Source of the DNA: Archangium sp.
Lineage (GTDB): Bacteria; Myxococcota; Myxococcia; Myxococcales; Myxococcaceae
Assembly: GCA_030695565.1 (NCBI GenBank)
Contig: JAUYRZ010000017.1
Coordinates: forward strand, 1-46,520
Length of the DNA stretch: 46,520 nucleotides
Direction: 5' to 3'
In this document: positions 1 through 8,780 of the stretch, piece after piece
Layout: every line of letters starts with the position of its first letter
Numbering within the stretch: position 1 is the stretch's first letter
Made by a program: the position numbers and the translations under genes
Notes under the pieces: model-generated
The model's database searches: none
What the model was told of the DNA's origin: nothing
What the model saw: only the letters and a program-made list of their open reading frames with translations

Positions 1-1212
1 GTGCCGGTGGTGCTCAAGAAGGAGAACGTGAAGACGCTGAAGAAGGAGATCTTCAGCCGCATCGATACGCTCGCTGCGCCGCGCCTCGTCGAGTACTGGG
101 AAGTCGACCCCTGCTTCGTCGAGCCGACCTACGAGGAGGAAGACTCCCTGGTCGAGCGCACGATGGAATCGTCCGGCGAGCCGCCGAGGAGGCGCCGCGA
201 TCTGGGCGTGAAGGTGGAGGCTCAGTTCTCGGTCGGCGAGTACGACATCGTGGTGCTGTCTGCGAAAGACGCGCTCGGCCTGGAGACCTGGCTCAAGCAG
301 GAGAAGTACAAGATCCCCTCGGGCGCCGAGCCTCTCTTTCGCCCGTACATTCAGCAGGGCATGAAGTTCTTCGTCGCGAAGGTGAACGCGAAGAAGGTGG
401 CCTTCGAGAAGAACGGAATGGCGGCGTTGTCTCCGCTGCGCTTCCACTACGACTCGGAGAAGTTCGAGCTGCCCATCCGCCTCGGGTTGATCAACGCCAA
501 GTCGCAGCAGGATCTGATCGTCCACGTGCTCGCGCGCAACCAGCGCTACGAGGTGGCCAACTACCCGAACGTCACCATCCCCACGAACATCGACCTGGTG
601 CCGTCGGCGAAGAGCGAGTTCCCGTACTTCTACGTGAGCCTGTTCGATCGCACCCTCAAGGCGAACCCGAAGGCGGTCGTCACCGAGTACGCGTGGCAGG
701 CGAGCAGCTGCGATCCGTGCCCGACCACGCCGCTCACGGCGGAAGACTTTCAGACGCTCGGCGCCGACGTGGTGCCCTCGAAGGGCGCCGTGACGGATCA
801 GTACGATCCCACCCAGACGTACGTGCTGACCCGGTTGCACGCGCGCTACGACAAGGCGTCGCTGGGCGAAGATCTGGTGTTCCGCGCGGCCGAGCCGATC
901 GTCGGTGGCCGCGAGTTCCTCACCAACGGCACCACGCTCGAGCAGGGTTCACGCCCCGACGGGTACAACAACTTCCAGGCGCGCTACGCGATTCGCTACC
1001 CGTGGTCGGGTCCGGTGGCCTGCAAGGCTCCGGTCTACGGGCGCTGGGGTGGACCGCCGGCGAACCAACTGGCTCAAACGAAGGCCGCACCAGCCACCGC
1101 CTTCGTCGAGCGAGATCCATCGAAGGTGGAGAAGCTCGCAGAGAGCTCGATCGCCGAGTTGAAGGTGAAGGGACTCAAGGCCGAAGCCGGCAAGCCGCTG
1201 AGGAAGAAGTGA
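1..1212 (+). CDS. DUF2330 domain protein, 3' part (5' end outside window)
   Basis: About 403 residues are visible and the frame is open at the first base, so the GTG at position 1 is probably not the real start. The protein resembles the DUF2330 family of exported proteins common in myxobacteria, whose function is unknown. Family signs are the VEAQFSVGEYDIVVLSAKD stretch near residue 75, a segment on LxTWLxxxKYKIP near residue 95 and the PLRFHYDSEKFELPIRLG stretch near residue 143. A Cys pair (SSCDPCPTTPL) lies near residue 237. Family members normally start with a signal peptide; none is seen here, which fits 5' truncation. The C-terminus is Lys/Ala rich. It is followed closely by a five-heme cytochrome gene, separated only by a repeat hairpin. 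The family call is from recalled features, not a search. Confidence 0.75.
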   Translation: MPVVLKKENVKTLKKEIFSRIDTLAAPRLVEYWEVDPCFVEPTYEEEDSLVERTMESSGEPPRRRRDLGVKVEAQFSVGEYDIVVLSAKDALGLETWLKQEKYKIPSGAEPLFRPYIQQGMKFFVAKVNAKKVAFEKNGMAALSPLRFHYDSEKFELPIRLGLINAKSQQDLIVHVLARNQRYEVANYPNVTIPTNIDLVPSAKSEFPYFYVSLFDRTLKANPKAVVTEYAWQASSCDPCPTTPLTAEDFQTLGADVVPSKGAVTDQYDPTQTYVLTRLHARYDKASLGEDLVFRAAEPIVGGREFLTNGTTLEQGSRPDGYNNFQARYAIRYPWSGPVACKAPVYGRWGGPPANQLAQTKAAPATAFVERDPSKVEKLAESSIAELKVKGLKAEAGKPLRKK

Positions 1213-1215
1213 GCC

Positions 1216-1248
1216 CCCTCTCCCTCTGGGAGAGGGTTGGGGTGAGGG
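1216..1248. repeat. intergenic CCCTCTCCC/GGGAGAGGG hairpin repeat, copy 1
   Basis: A perfect 9-bp stem (1216-1224 with 1228-1236) has a TCT loop and is followed by TTGGGGTGAGGG. The same unit recurs almost exactly at 42886-42917. It fills nearly all of the gap between two genes, and the ATG of the downstream cytochrome begins two bases after it, so the repeat must also supply that gene's ribosome-binding region. Confidence 0.85.
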
Positions 1249-1249
1249 C

Positions 1250-3304
1250 ATGACCTCACTCATCCTCATCCTGCTGACCGCCACACCGGTCGTGCTCCCC
1301 GACGAAACCGCGCCGAGCTCACCTGGTCAGGTGCGAGTGCAGGGCACCGACATCGTCATCCCTTCGGCCAACTTCACCGACGCGAAGAACTGCGGCAGCT
1401 GTCACGCCGACATCGCCGCGCAATGGAAGACGAGCACGCACGCGCTGGCCTCATTCACCAACCCCATCTACCGGGTCTCGATCGACAAGCTCCGGCAGGA
1501 GCGCGGCGCTGCGCCCAGCCGCATGTGCGCCAGCTGTCACGATCTCGCGTTGCTGACCTCGGGCGGCATGGAGAACGCCGAGATCGCCGCCGAAGATCCG
1601 CGCTCGCACGCCGGCGTCTCCTGCACGACCTGCCACAGCACGGTGCACGCCACACGGGACGGCAACGGCAGCCTCACCCTGCGCGCCGACGAGGTCTTCC
1701 CCTCGCGCCCTGAAGAGTCGACGCTGGAAAAACATCGCGCCCGCGTGGCCTCGACCGTGCTGCGCACCGCTGAGCTCTGCGGCTCGTGCCACCGGTCGTT
1801 CCTCACCGACGAGACCGGCAACGCCTCTGCGTTCTTCGGCATGGACGACTACGGCGCGTGGCAACGTTCGGCCTGGGCGGGCAGCACCGCCGAACGTCCC
1901 GATCACGTCGCCAGCCAGGACTGCCGCACCTGCCACATGCCGCGCGAAGCGGCGGTGCTGGGCGACGTGGCCGCCAAGAAGGGCACGGTGCCTTCGCATC
2001 GATTTTTGGGCGCGCATACGACGCTGGCCGCGATGCGCGGTGACTCCGCTCAGGTCGCGCGGCTGCAGGCCTTCCTGGAGAAGTCGGCCACCATCGACGT
2101 GGCCGCGGTGAAGGTGAATGACGAGGCGTGGTCGATGCCGGCTGAAGCGGCGCGGCCGGGCTCCGGAGATGTGATCGACATCGACGTGGTCGTGTTCAAC
2201 GAGCGCACCGGCCATCGGTTCCCCGGCGGCGTGTTGGACAACCAGGGCACCCGCGTCGAGGTGACGCTGCGCACGGCGAAGGGCGGCGTGCTGGCGATCT
2301 CCGACGAGCACGAGGTGCGATCGCAGGTGGTCAACGCGAAGGGCGAGCCCGTGCAGAAGCGGGAGACCCACGAGTTCGTCACGGCCGTCTGGAATCACAC
2401 CGTGCCTTCCCGTGATGCCCGCGTCACCCGCGTGCGCGCGACCATTCCGGCCGGGCTCCCCTCCGACGCGTTTCCCCTGCGGGTCGAGGCGCGCCTGATT
2501 CACCGTGCGCGTTCAGACGAGATGATGAAGGCCGCCTGCGATGAGCTCAAGACGCCGCGCGGCAAGGCGTTCCAGGCCGCGTCGTTCAAGCAGACCGGCG
2601 CGATGCTCGACCCCTGCGTGGTGCAGCCGGTGACGATCGTCGATCACGCGGAGGTCTCGCTGCTCGGTATCGCCAGCAAAGACACCTGGCTGAGATCGTA
2701 CCGCCGTGGGCTCGGCCTCTCGGTCGGCCTGCAGGAATACCTCGATGAAGCCGAAGCGGCCTTCGAGCACGCCAGTGGGCTGGCCATCGGTGAAGACGTG
2801 GGCGTGACCCGCTGGGCGCTGGGGCAATTGGCGGGCAAGCGAGGTCAACTGCCGCGCGCGTTGGAACAGCTCAAGGCGGCCGAGAAGGTGCTCGGGCCCA
2901 CCGCGGCGATCCTCAAGGCGCGGGGCGATGCGTACGGCCAGGTGTGGAAGTGGAAAGAGGCGGCCGCCGCGTGGAGCGCTGCCTTGAAGCTCTCACCGGG
3001 CGAACTCGGGCTCTGGCAGTCCATCGCCATGGCGGAGGCCAGCGTCGGCCGCTACCCGCAGGCCCTGGTCGCCGCGCAGGGAGGACTCGCGCTGCACCCG
3101 CGTGATGGTGACTGCCTGCGCGTGCAGGCGCTCGCCCTGCAGCACCTGGGGCAACCTGCTGATGTTGCTCTCGAGGCGGCGCTCAAGTGGCGCACGCCCG
3201 ACGATGGGCCCCGGGCGAAAGCGCAGTGCAGCGCGAAGATTCCCGGGTGTGCCCAGCGCAGGAATCCCGTTCCGCTCTACGAAGCCCGCAGCAGCCCCAA
3301 CTGA
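1250..3304 (+). CDS. five-heme c-type cytochrome with C-terminal TPR region
   Basis: The 684-residue protein starts with a hydrophobic export signal (MTSLILILLTATPVVLP). It has five CXXCH heme-attachment motifs: CGSCH 48-52, CASCH 93-97, CTTCH 125-129, CGSCH 177-181 and CRTCH 225-229. The heme spacing and extra His residues resemble the cytochrome c554-like group. A middle region without heme sites contains HRFPGG near residue 324. The last 180 residues are helical and Ala/Leu rich, with TPR-like signatures such as WKEAAAAWSAALKLSPGELGLWQ. It is probably a periplasmic or surface electron carrier; partner and substrate cannot be read from sequence. The ATG lies just after a repeat hairpin, with a GAGGG only one base upstream, so the exact start is somewhat uncertain. 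Confidence 0.85.
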   Translation: MTSLILILLTATPVVLPDETAPSSPGQVRVQGTDIVIPSANFTDAKNCGSCHADIAAQWKTSTHALASFTNPIYRVSIDKLRQERGAAPSRMCASCHDLALLTSGGMENAEIAAEDPRSHAGVSCTTCHSTVHATRDGNGSLTLRADEVFPSRPEESTLEKHRARVASTVLRTAELCGSCHRSFLTDETGNASAFFGMDDYGAWQRSAWAGSTAERPDHVASQDCRTCHMPREAAVLGDVAAKKGTVPSHRFLGAHTTLAAMRGDSAQVARLQAFLEKSATIDVAAVKVNDEAWSMPAEAARPGSGDVIDIDVVVFNERTGHRFPGGVLDNQGTRVEVTLRTAKGGVLAISDEHEVRSQVVNAKGEPVQKRETHEFVTAVWNHTVPSRDARVTRVRATIPAGLPSDAFPLRVEARLIHRARSDEMMKAACDELKTPRGKAFQAASFKQTGAMLDPCVVQPVTIVDHAEVSLLGIASKDTWLRSYRRGLGLSVGLQEYLDEAEAAFEHASGLAIGEDVGVTRWALGQLAGKRGQLPRALEQLKAAEKVLGPTAAILKARGDAYGQVWKWKEAAAAWSAALKLSPGELGLWQSIAMAEASVGRYPQALVAAQGGLALHPRDGDCLRVQALALQHLGQPADVALEAALKWRTPDDGPRAKAQCSAKIPGCAQRRNPVPLYEARSSPN

Positions 3305-3318
3305 GAGTAGGAGGAGCG

Positions 3319-3504
3319 ATGGCGAAGAAACCTGCAGCATCGGAAGTGAAGAAGCCCGTCGCGCCCGCTGGTGAAAAGGCCGCCGCGACGCCGAAGACCC
3401 GTACCGCAAAGCCCGGGAGCAACCCCTTCGTCACGCAGCACCCGGGCAAGCCGGGCCGCTCGGGGTCGGGCATGAACATGATGCTCAGGCGCGACCCCCG
3501 CTGA
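3319..3504 (+). CDS. small basic Lys/Ala-rich protein of unknown function
   Basis: This 61-residue reading frame begins with MAKKPAASEVKKP and ends with MNMMLRRDPR. A strong Shine-Dalgarno sequence (AGGAGGAG, 3309-3316) sits just before the ATG, which is the main reason to believe it is translated. The composition is Lys, Ala, Pro and Gly with many Thr/Ser and no hydrophobic segment, so it should be soluble and disordered. Such tails bind nucleic acid or ribosomes in other proteins, but nothing specific is recognised. It follows the cytochrome stop by 14 bases and could share its transcript. Confidence 0.6.
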   Translation: MAKKPAASEVKKPVAPAGEKAAATPKTRTAKPGSNPFVTQHPGKPGRSGSGMNMMLRRDPR

Positions 3505-3523
3505 GCCCTGAAATGGCGAGACT

Positions 3524-4402
3524 TTGAATGGGCTCCAGCGATCCGCGTCGGTGCGCGTGCGTCGAGCCCCAATGCTTCCCTTGCTCCTGCTTCAGATGTC
3601 GTTGCTTGCAGCCCCCGCCGAGGACGCTCCGGTCGGGTTCATCGGGCTCATGCCGACCGACACTTTGTACGAGACCGGCCTGGGTCCTGAGGAACCGCTG
3701 CAGGTTGAAACGTTCCGGGTGAAGCAGCCCCTTCGCCTTTGGCTCGCGAAGAAATTCGGCGCGCCCGTCGGTGAGTTCGGTGAACGACGGACGATCCGCG
3801 TGAAGCAGGTCGAGGGCGCCCGCGGGCTCACCGCGTTCGTGCACCTCTCAGATGAGGGCGTTCGTCTCGGGCTGGTCGACGCATCTGGCAAGGCGACCGT
3901 GTGGACAGCCGCATACCGGGCGTTCACGCACACCGCACTCGTCGCCTTCGCCGTGCCGGGTCGACCCGCAGAAGTGCTGGTGTGCCTCGCCGTCGACTGC
4001 AGCGAGCCTGAAGAAGGCGGCTGCCGCAAGGCCCAGGCCGGAGAGCGTGAACGCCAATGCGCCTGGCTCGCCCCGTCCTGCCCCGGGGCGCCCGGGGTCG
4101 GCCTCTCCGGCCGCTTCAGTCGCGTCGAGCGGAGCGGCAAGGCCCTCTTCGCCGAGGTCTTCTCGGATCAGCCCATCTGCCTTCTCGAAGGCCAGCCCGC
4201 CCTTCGTTGGGTGAGGAGAAGCCAGTACATCACGAGCTGGGGCCCGGAATGGGCGTTTCGCGGCGAGCTTGAGCCCGGTGAGTGTGTTGCGCCCACCTGG
4301 AGGCGGTTGACCGAGTTGCTCATGTGGACCTACGAGCCGGGCGGCCTCGTGCGTGCCCGTGACCTGCCCGCGTGCGGCGCTGACGCCGGCGCCGCGCCCT
4401 GA
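3524..4402 (+). CDS. exported protein of unknown function
   Basis: The frame encodes up to 292 residues and is not recognised. A hydrophobic core LPLLLLQMSLLAAPA is followed by Ala-Pro-Ala, a plausible signal-peptidase site. The start is ambiguous: TTG 3524 (GGCGAG upstream), GTG 3551 (giving the basic n-region VRVRRAP) and ATG 3572 are all in frame; none has a strong ribosome-binding site. The mature part has nine to ten Cys residues, several close together (CLAVDCSEPEEGGC), suggesting disulfides outside the cytoplasm. It lies between the small basic protein and the thiolase, with no operon partner that explains it. Confidence 0.65.
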   Translation: MNGLQRSASVRVRRAPMLPLLLLQMSLLAAPAEDAPVGFIGLMPTDTLYETGLGPEEPLQVETFRVKQPLRLWLAKKFGAPVGEFGERRTIRVKQVEGARGLTAFVHLSDEGVRLGLVDASGKATVWTAAYRAFTHTALVAFAVPGRPAEVLVCLAVDCSEPEEGGCRKAQAGERERQCAWLAPSCPGAPGVGLSGRFSRVERSGKALFAEVFSDQPICLLEGQPALRWVRRSQYITSWGPEWAFRGELEPGECVAPTWRRLTELLMWTYEPGGLVRARDLPACGADAGAAP

Positions 4403-4433
4403 ACGCGGAGACGCCGGTTGGGGTGGGCTCGCC

Positions 4434-4461
4434 TTGAAATCGAGTGAGCTCGCGGTCATAA
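4434..4461 (+). promoter_or_regulatory. candidate promoter of the thiolase gene
   Basis: TTGAAA (4434-4439) and TCATAA (4456-4461) are separated by 16 bases and lie 37 bases before the thiolase ATG. The spacer contains CGAG-N4-CTCG. The match is by eye only. Confidence 0.35.
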
Positions 4462-4497
4462 GCCAAAGCCACACTTCAATTCTTCAGGAGAACAACC

Positions 4498-5676
4498 ATG
4501 GCTCGAGAAGTCGTCATCGTCGGCGCCGCGCGCACTGCGGTCGGTTCGTTTCAGGGTGCCTTGTCGTCGCTCACCGCCCCCCAGCTCGGCGCGGTGGTCA
4601 TCAAGGCGGCGCTCGAGCGCGCGGGCGTGAAGGCCGAGTCGGTCGACCAGGTGATCATGGGCAACGTGCTGACCGCCGGCTTGGGTCAGGCCCCCGCTCG
4701 CCAGGCCGCCCTCGGCGCCGGCCTGCCCAACACCGTGCCCTGCGTCACGGTGAACAAGGTGTGCGGCTCTGGCTTGCAGGCGGTCGTGCAGGCGTACCAG
4801 GCGATCGCCTTGGGCGACGCCGACGTGGTGGTGGCCGGCGGCCAGGAGTCGATGTCGAACGCGCCGTACATCTCCATGCAGCTGCGGGGTGGTGCCCGCA
4901 TGGGCAACGTCGAGTTCAAGGACTCGATGATGAGCGACGGCCTCACCGACGCGTACGACAACGTCGCGATGGGCGTGTGCGCCGAGGCCTGCGCGGACAG
5001 CATGAAGATCAGCCGCACCGCGCAAGATGAGTTCGCGGTCGAGTCGACCAACCGCACCATCCGCGCGCAGAAGGAAGGCCTGTTCAAGAACGAGATCGTC
5101 GCGGTCTCCGTGCCCCAGAAGAAGGGCGACCCCGTGCTGGTGACGGAAGACGAGGGCCCGAAGAACGCCAAGCCCGAGAAGATCCCCACGCTCAAGCCGG
5201 TCTTCAAGAAAGACGGCACCGTGACCGCCGGCAACGCGTCCTCCATCAACGACGGCGCCGCGGCGCTGGTGCTGATGAGCGCGGAGAAGGCCAGGGCGTT
5301 GAACCTCACCGTGCTGGCGAAGGTGGTCGGTCACGCGGCCGCTGCGCGCAAGCCGGTCGAGTTCACCATCGCGCCCGCCGACGCGATCAACAAGCTGCTC
5401 GCGAAGACCGGCAAGACCGTCGCTGACGTGAACACCTGGGAGATCAACGAGGCGTTCGCGGTGGTGTCGCTGGCGAACAACGAGATCCTCAAGCTCGATC
5501 CTTCGAAGGTGAACGTGCGCGGTGGTGCGGTGGCGCTGGGGCACCCCATCGGCGCTTCGGGTGCGCGCGTGTTGGTGACGTTGCTGCACACCATGAAGGA
5601 TCATGATCTGAAGCGTGGCGTCGCGTCGTTGTGCATCGGTGGCGGTGAAGGCATCGCGCTGATGATCGAGCGCTGA
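4498..5676 (+). CDS. acetyl-CoA acetyltransferase (thiolase)
   Basis: The 392-residue protein has the full length and catalytic residues of biosynthetic/degradative acetoacetyl-CoA thiolases. The acyl-accepting Cys89 lies in VNKVCGSG, His349 in GHPIGASGAR and Cys379 in CIGGGEG. These enzymes interconvert two acetyl-CoA and acetoacetyl-CoA in the cytoplasm. The ATG at 4498 follows AGGAG (4486-4490). Together with the 3-oxoacid CoA-transferase at 8071-9437 it would turn acetoacetate into two acetyl-CoA, for example from leucine or ketone-body breakdown. A hybrid sensor kinase on the opposite strand separates the two loci. AtoB and PhaA cannot be told apart from sequence alone, but no PHB reductase or synthase gene is near, which slightly favours a degradative role. 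Confidence 0.95.
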   Translation: MAREVVIVGAARTAVGSFQGALSSLTAPQLGAVVIKAALERAGVKAESVDQVIMGNVLTAGLGQAPARQAALGAGLPNTVPCVTVNKVCGSGLQAVVQAYQAIALGDADVVVAGGQESMSNAPYISMQLRGGARMGNVEFKDSMMSDGLTDAYDNVAMGVCAEACADSMKISRTAQDEFAVESTNRTIRAQKEGLFKNEIVAVSVPQKKGDPVLVTEDEGPKNAKPEKIPTLKPVFKKDGTVTAGNASSINDGAAALVLMSAEKARALNLTVLAKVVGHAAAARKPVEFTIAPADAINKLLAKTGKTVADVNTWEINEAFAVVSLANNEILKLDPSKVNVRGGAVALGHPIGASGARVLVTLLHTMKDHDLKRGVASLCIGGGEGIALMIER

Positions 5677-5704
5677 TCCTTCGCGCCCCTTGCCTCCCTT
5701 GCCT

Positions 5705-5740
5705 CCCTCTCCCCTGCGGGGGAGAGGGCCGGGGAGAGGG
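5705..5740. repeat. intergenic hairpin repeat, copy 2
   Basis: A perfect 10-bp stem CCCTCTCCCC/GGGGAGAGGG (5705-5714 with 5719-5728) is followed by CCGGGGAGAGGG. It lies 28 bases after the thiolase stop, between convergent genes, where it could act as a terminator. Confidence 0.85.
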
Positions 5741-5785
5741 CTTTGCCGCTTTCGCGCGCCCATTCCCCAATGCGTTGACCGTCCG

Positions 5786-5820
5786 CCCTCTCCCCAACCC
5801 TCTCCCCCTCGGGGAGAGGG
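5786..5820. repeat. intergenic hairpin repeat, copy 3
   Basis: A second unit with the stem 5798-5807 pairing with 5811-5820 lies three bases before the stop codon of the convergent kinase gene. An extra CCCTCTCCCC half-unit precedes it. Copies 2 and 3 face each other across a short gap, so the convergent gene ends are bracketed by two hairpins. Confidence 0.85.
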
Positions 5821-5823
5821 AGC

Positions 5824-7962
5824 TCAGGTCCGCAGCGCCAGCTCGATCGCCGACATGAGCTGGTCCGCGGTGAACGGTTTGGCCAGCACTTGCTCGGCCG
5901 CCAGCTCTACGTGGCTCTCGTGGAACCCCGACATGAACAACACCGGCAGCGGGTAACTCGCCCGCACCGCCCGAGCCAACTCGACGCCGCCCATGCGCGG
6001 CATCACCACGTCGGTCAGCACCAGCTCCACGCCGTGCCCGGGCTGCCGAAGCAGGGCCAGCGCCTCTTCACCATCACCCGCGGTCAACATCCGATGGCCG
6101 GCGCGCTCGAGCACCAGCACCACCGTGCGCCGAACGAGCGGCTCGTCTTCCACCACCAGAATCGTCGCCGCCCGCGGGGCCACCCGGCTCTCCAGCGCGG
6201 CTACCCCCGCGTTCGCCGCCGGCCCATCGCTCGCGGGCAGCCACACCGAGAACTGCGTGCGCCCTTCGTGGCTGCTCACCTTCACCGTGCCTCGTGACTG
6301 GTTGGCGATGCCCAGCACCGTCGACAACCCCAACCCCAACCCCGTGCCGCGGCCCTCGGCCTTGGTGGTGAAGAAGGGCTCGAAGATCCGCGGCAACACC
6401 TCGGGGGGAATGCCGGTGCCGTCATCGGTCACCGACAGGCACACCCACCGGCCGGCTTGCAGGCCCAGCGCGGCCGCGGCGCTTTCTTCGAGCACATGCG
6501 GGGTGGCCTCCACCTTCACCTGGCCGGGCCCGGTGATCGCGTCACGCGCGTTGATGGCCAGGTTCAGGATGATCTGGTCGAGCAACGTGGGGTCCATGTT
6601 CACGCTACACGGCTCGGTGCAGGTCACGTCGAGCGTCACGCTCTCGGGAAACAGGGGCCGCAGCAGCCGACGGTTGGTCGAGAGCGTCGCCTGGAGATCC
6701 ACGTGCCGGGGCGCCGTGGGCTGCCGCCGCGCGACCGCCAGCAGCTGCCGGGTCAGCTCGCCGGCCCGATGCGCCGCCGCGAGGATCGCGCCCGCTCCGT
6801 CGTACACGTCGGCGTGGTACCCGGCCTGGCTCCGCAGCAGCTCGGCCTCGCCGCTCACCACCGTGAGCAGGTTGTTGAAGTCGTGCGCCACGCCGCCCGC
6901 CAGTCGGCCCAGCGCTTCCTGCTTCTGCGCCTCCACCAGCCGCGCGGTGAGCTTGCTGCGCGCTTCGGTCTCGTCGAGCAGCGAACGCGAGGAGGCCTCG
7001 AGCTGACTGGTGCGTTCGGCCACGCGCACCTCCAGGCTGGCGCGCTCCCGCTCGAGGGCCGCCTGCTGCGAACGCGCGAGCGCCGCCAGTGAGGCCAGCA
7101 GCTGACCTGTGATGATCAGCGCCACCAGCAGGGCGTCATTGAGCAACAGCGCCAGCTCTCGCGGCCAGCGCGCGAAAGGCCCGTGCCCGGTGAGCGTGCC
7201 CCAGCTCATCAGCGTGTAGATCAGCAGCGTCTGCACGGTGACCGCGGGCCCACCCAGCCGCGCGCCGGCCCACACCACGCCCAGCGACACCGTCCACGCC
7301 AACGGAAACTCCGAGTTGTGGAGGCTGGTCACCGGCACGCCGAAGACGAGTTGGCAGGCGCACAGCGTGAGCACGAGGGTGGCCGCCCACTCGAGCGGGC
7401 GGAACTCTCGCGGCGTACCTTCACCCAGCACCAGCGGCGCGAGCAGCAAAATGCCCAGCGTGTCGCCCAGCCACCAGGTCAGCCAGAACGACGGAAAGCC
7501 GCTCATCGGGAGCCCGCCGAGCAGCGCGGTGAAGAGCAGCCCGCCGGTGGCGTTCACCGCGCAGCCCGCGGCCACCCAGGCCCAGAACGCCGCGAGGGTG
7601 GAGGGCCGGCCCAGCAGGTCTCGTCGCGAGCTGCGCTCCGACAACCAGTGCGTCAGCAGCAACCCCAGCGTCGAGCTGACTGAGATCGCCAACGCGCCGA
7701 GGAGCCGCTTCGGCAATGACTCAGGGCCCGGGAAGACGATCACGTTGAGAATGAACGAGCCCAGGGTGATGCCCGGCCACACCCCGCGACCGAAGGTGAT
7801 CAGCGCCGCGAGCGCCAGGCCCGCGGGCACCCACACCGGAGTCACGTTGCCCGGCTGCGCCGCCAGCTGCATGCCCAGCAAACCGGTGATCGCGTACGCG
7901 GACGCGAGCAGCAGCGCGACCAGCGCCGTGGCGGCCGGGGAGCGGGGGCGGGTCGTGGGCAT
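5824..7962 (-). CDS. MASE1 hybrid sensor histidine kinase with C-terminal receiver
   Basis: The 712-residue protein starts at an ATG with GAGGA eight bases upstream. Residues 1 to about 290 are a MASE1-like multi-helix membrane sensor (TPVWVPAGLALAALITFG near the N-terminus). A coiled-coil linker with VAERTSQLE leads to the kinase H-box AHDFNN, with His360 the phosphorylated residue. The N-box (NLAINARDAI), G1 (DDGTGIPP), F (IFEPFFTTK) and G2 (GTGLGLGLST) motifs follow, so the ATPase core looks intact. A receiver ends the protein, with Asp651 in VLTDVVMP and Lys695 in VLAKPF. No separate response regulator or DNA-binding output is nearby, so phosphotransfer to a distant partner is likely. The ligand is unknown. 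It lies between thiolase and CoA-transferase genes, divergent from the latter, which invites a link to acetoacetate use, but that is inference. Confidence 0.93.
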   Translation of the reverse strand: MPTTRPRSPAATALVALLLASAYAITGLLGMQLAAQPGNVTPVWVPAGLALAALITFGRGVWPGITLGSFILNVIVFPGPESLPKRLLGALAISVSSTLGLLLTHWLSERSSRRDLLGRPSTLAAFWAWVAAGCAVNATGGLLFTALLGGLPMSGFPSFWLTWWLGDTLGILLLAPLVLGEGTPREFRPLEWAATLVLTLCACQLVFGVPVTSLHNSEFPLAWTVSLGVVWAGARLGGPAVTVQTLLIYTLMSWGTLTGHGPFARWPRELALLLNDALLVALIITGQLLASLAALARSQQAALERERASLEVRVAERTSQLEASSRSLLDETEARSKLTARLVEAQKQEALGRLAGGVAHDFNNLLTVVSGEAELLRSQAGYHADVYDGAGAILAAAHRAGELTRQLLAVARRQPTAPRHVDLQATLSTNRRLLRPLFPESVTLDVTCTEPCSVNMDPTLLDQIILNLAINARDAITGPGQVKVEATPHVLEESAAAALGLQAGRWVCLSVTDDGTGIPPEVLPRIFEPFFTTKAEGRGTGLGLGLSTVLGIANQSRGTVKVSSHEGRTQFSVWLPASDGPAANAGVAALESRVAPRAATILVVEDEPLVRRTVVLVLERAGHRMLTAGDGEEALALLRQPGHGVELVLTDVVMPRMGGVELARAVRASYPLPVLFMSGFHESHVELAAEQVLAKPFTADQLMSAIELALRT

Positions 7963-8070
7963 CGAGATCCTCGGTCTAACAAGTAACGGCGCTCGGAATA
8001 GATTGAACTCCACGGCCTGCTGCGAAAGAAGGAACGCCGCGTTTCCATGGCCCGAAAGGGCGGAGGTCAG

Positions 8071-8769
8071 ATGAACAAGGTCGTCGCTTCGGCCGCAGAG
8101 GCCATCAAAGACATTCCCGACAACGCCACGTTGATGTCGGGTGGTTTCGGGTTGTGTGGAAACCCGGAGAACCTGATCACCGCGATCCTGGCGAAGGGCG
8201 TCAAGGGCCTGACCATCATCGCCAACAACTGCGGCACCACCGAGCTGGGCCTGGGCGTGTTGCTCAAGAACAAACAGGTCAAGAAGATGGTCTCGTCGTA
8301 CGTGGGCGAGAACAAGGAGTTCGAGCGCCAGTACCTCTCGGGTGAACTCGAGGTCGAGTTGAACCCGCAGGGCACGCTCGCCGAGCGCATTCGGGCCGGC
8401 GGCGCAGGCATTGGTGGTTTCTACGTGCGCACCGGCGTGGGCACCGAAGTCGCCAAGGGTAAAGAGACCCGGGTGATCGACGGCCACGAGTACGTGCTCG
8501 AGCAGCCGCTCAAGGCCGACTTCGCCATCGTGCGCGCCTGGAAGTCGGACACCTGGGGCAACCTGGTCTTCCGCAAGACCGCGCGGAACTTCTCGCCGCT
8601 GATGTGCATGGCCGCGAAGGTCACCATCGTCGAGGCCGAACACATCGTGCCCGTCGGCAGCCTCGACCCCGACTCGATCCACGTGCCGTCGGTGTACGTG
8701 AAGCGGGTGATTCAGTCGGCAGGGCTCAACAAGTGGATCGAGCGGCGTACCGTTCGCAAGCAGGCCTGA
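8071..8769 (+). CDS. scoA: 3-oxoacid (succinyl-CoA:acetoacetate) CoA-transferase, subunit A
   Basis: The 232-residue product is the usual size of the A subunit and starts with [17 protein letters not shown], as in the family. The glycine-rich [14 protein letters not shown] and [13 protein letters not shown] segments are typical CoA-transferase family I signatures. The enzyme moves CoA from succinyl-CoA to acetoacetate. An in-frame ATG at 8047 would add eight residues; 8071 is preferred because GGAGGT (8062-8067) precedes it and because homologues begin there. The B subunit follows after 11 bases, so both are co-translated. Upstream is the divergent hybrid kinase. Confidence 0.93.
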   Translation: MNKVVASAAEAIKDIPDNATLMSGGFGLCGNPENLITAILAKGVKGLTIIANNCGTTELGLGVLLKNKQVKKMVSSYVGENKEFERQYLSGELEVELNPQGTLAERIRAGGAGIGGFYVRTGVGTEVAKGKETRVIDGHEYVLEQPLKADFAIVRAWKSDTWGNLVFRKTARNFSPLMCMAAKVTIVEAEHIVPVGSLDPDSIHVPSVYVKRVIQSAGLNKWIERRTVRKQA

Positions 8770-8780
8770 AAGGAACTCCG

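Noticed and set aside
7963-8682. A 240-codon N-terminal extension of the MASE1 kinase
   Set aside because: It runs antisense to scoA, lacks a matching domain, and a good ATG with GAGGA lies at 7962.
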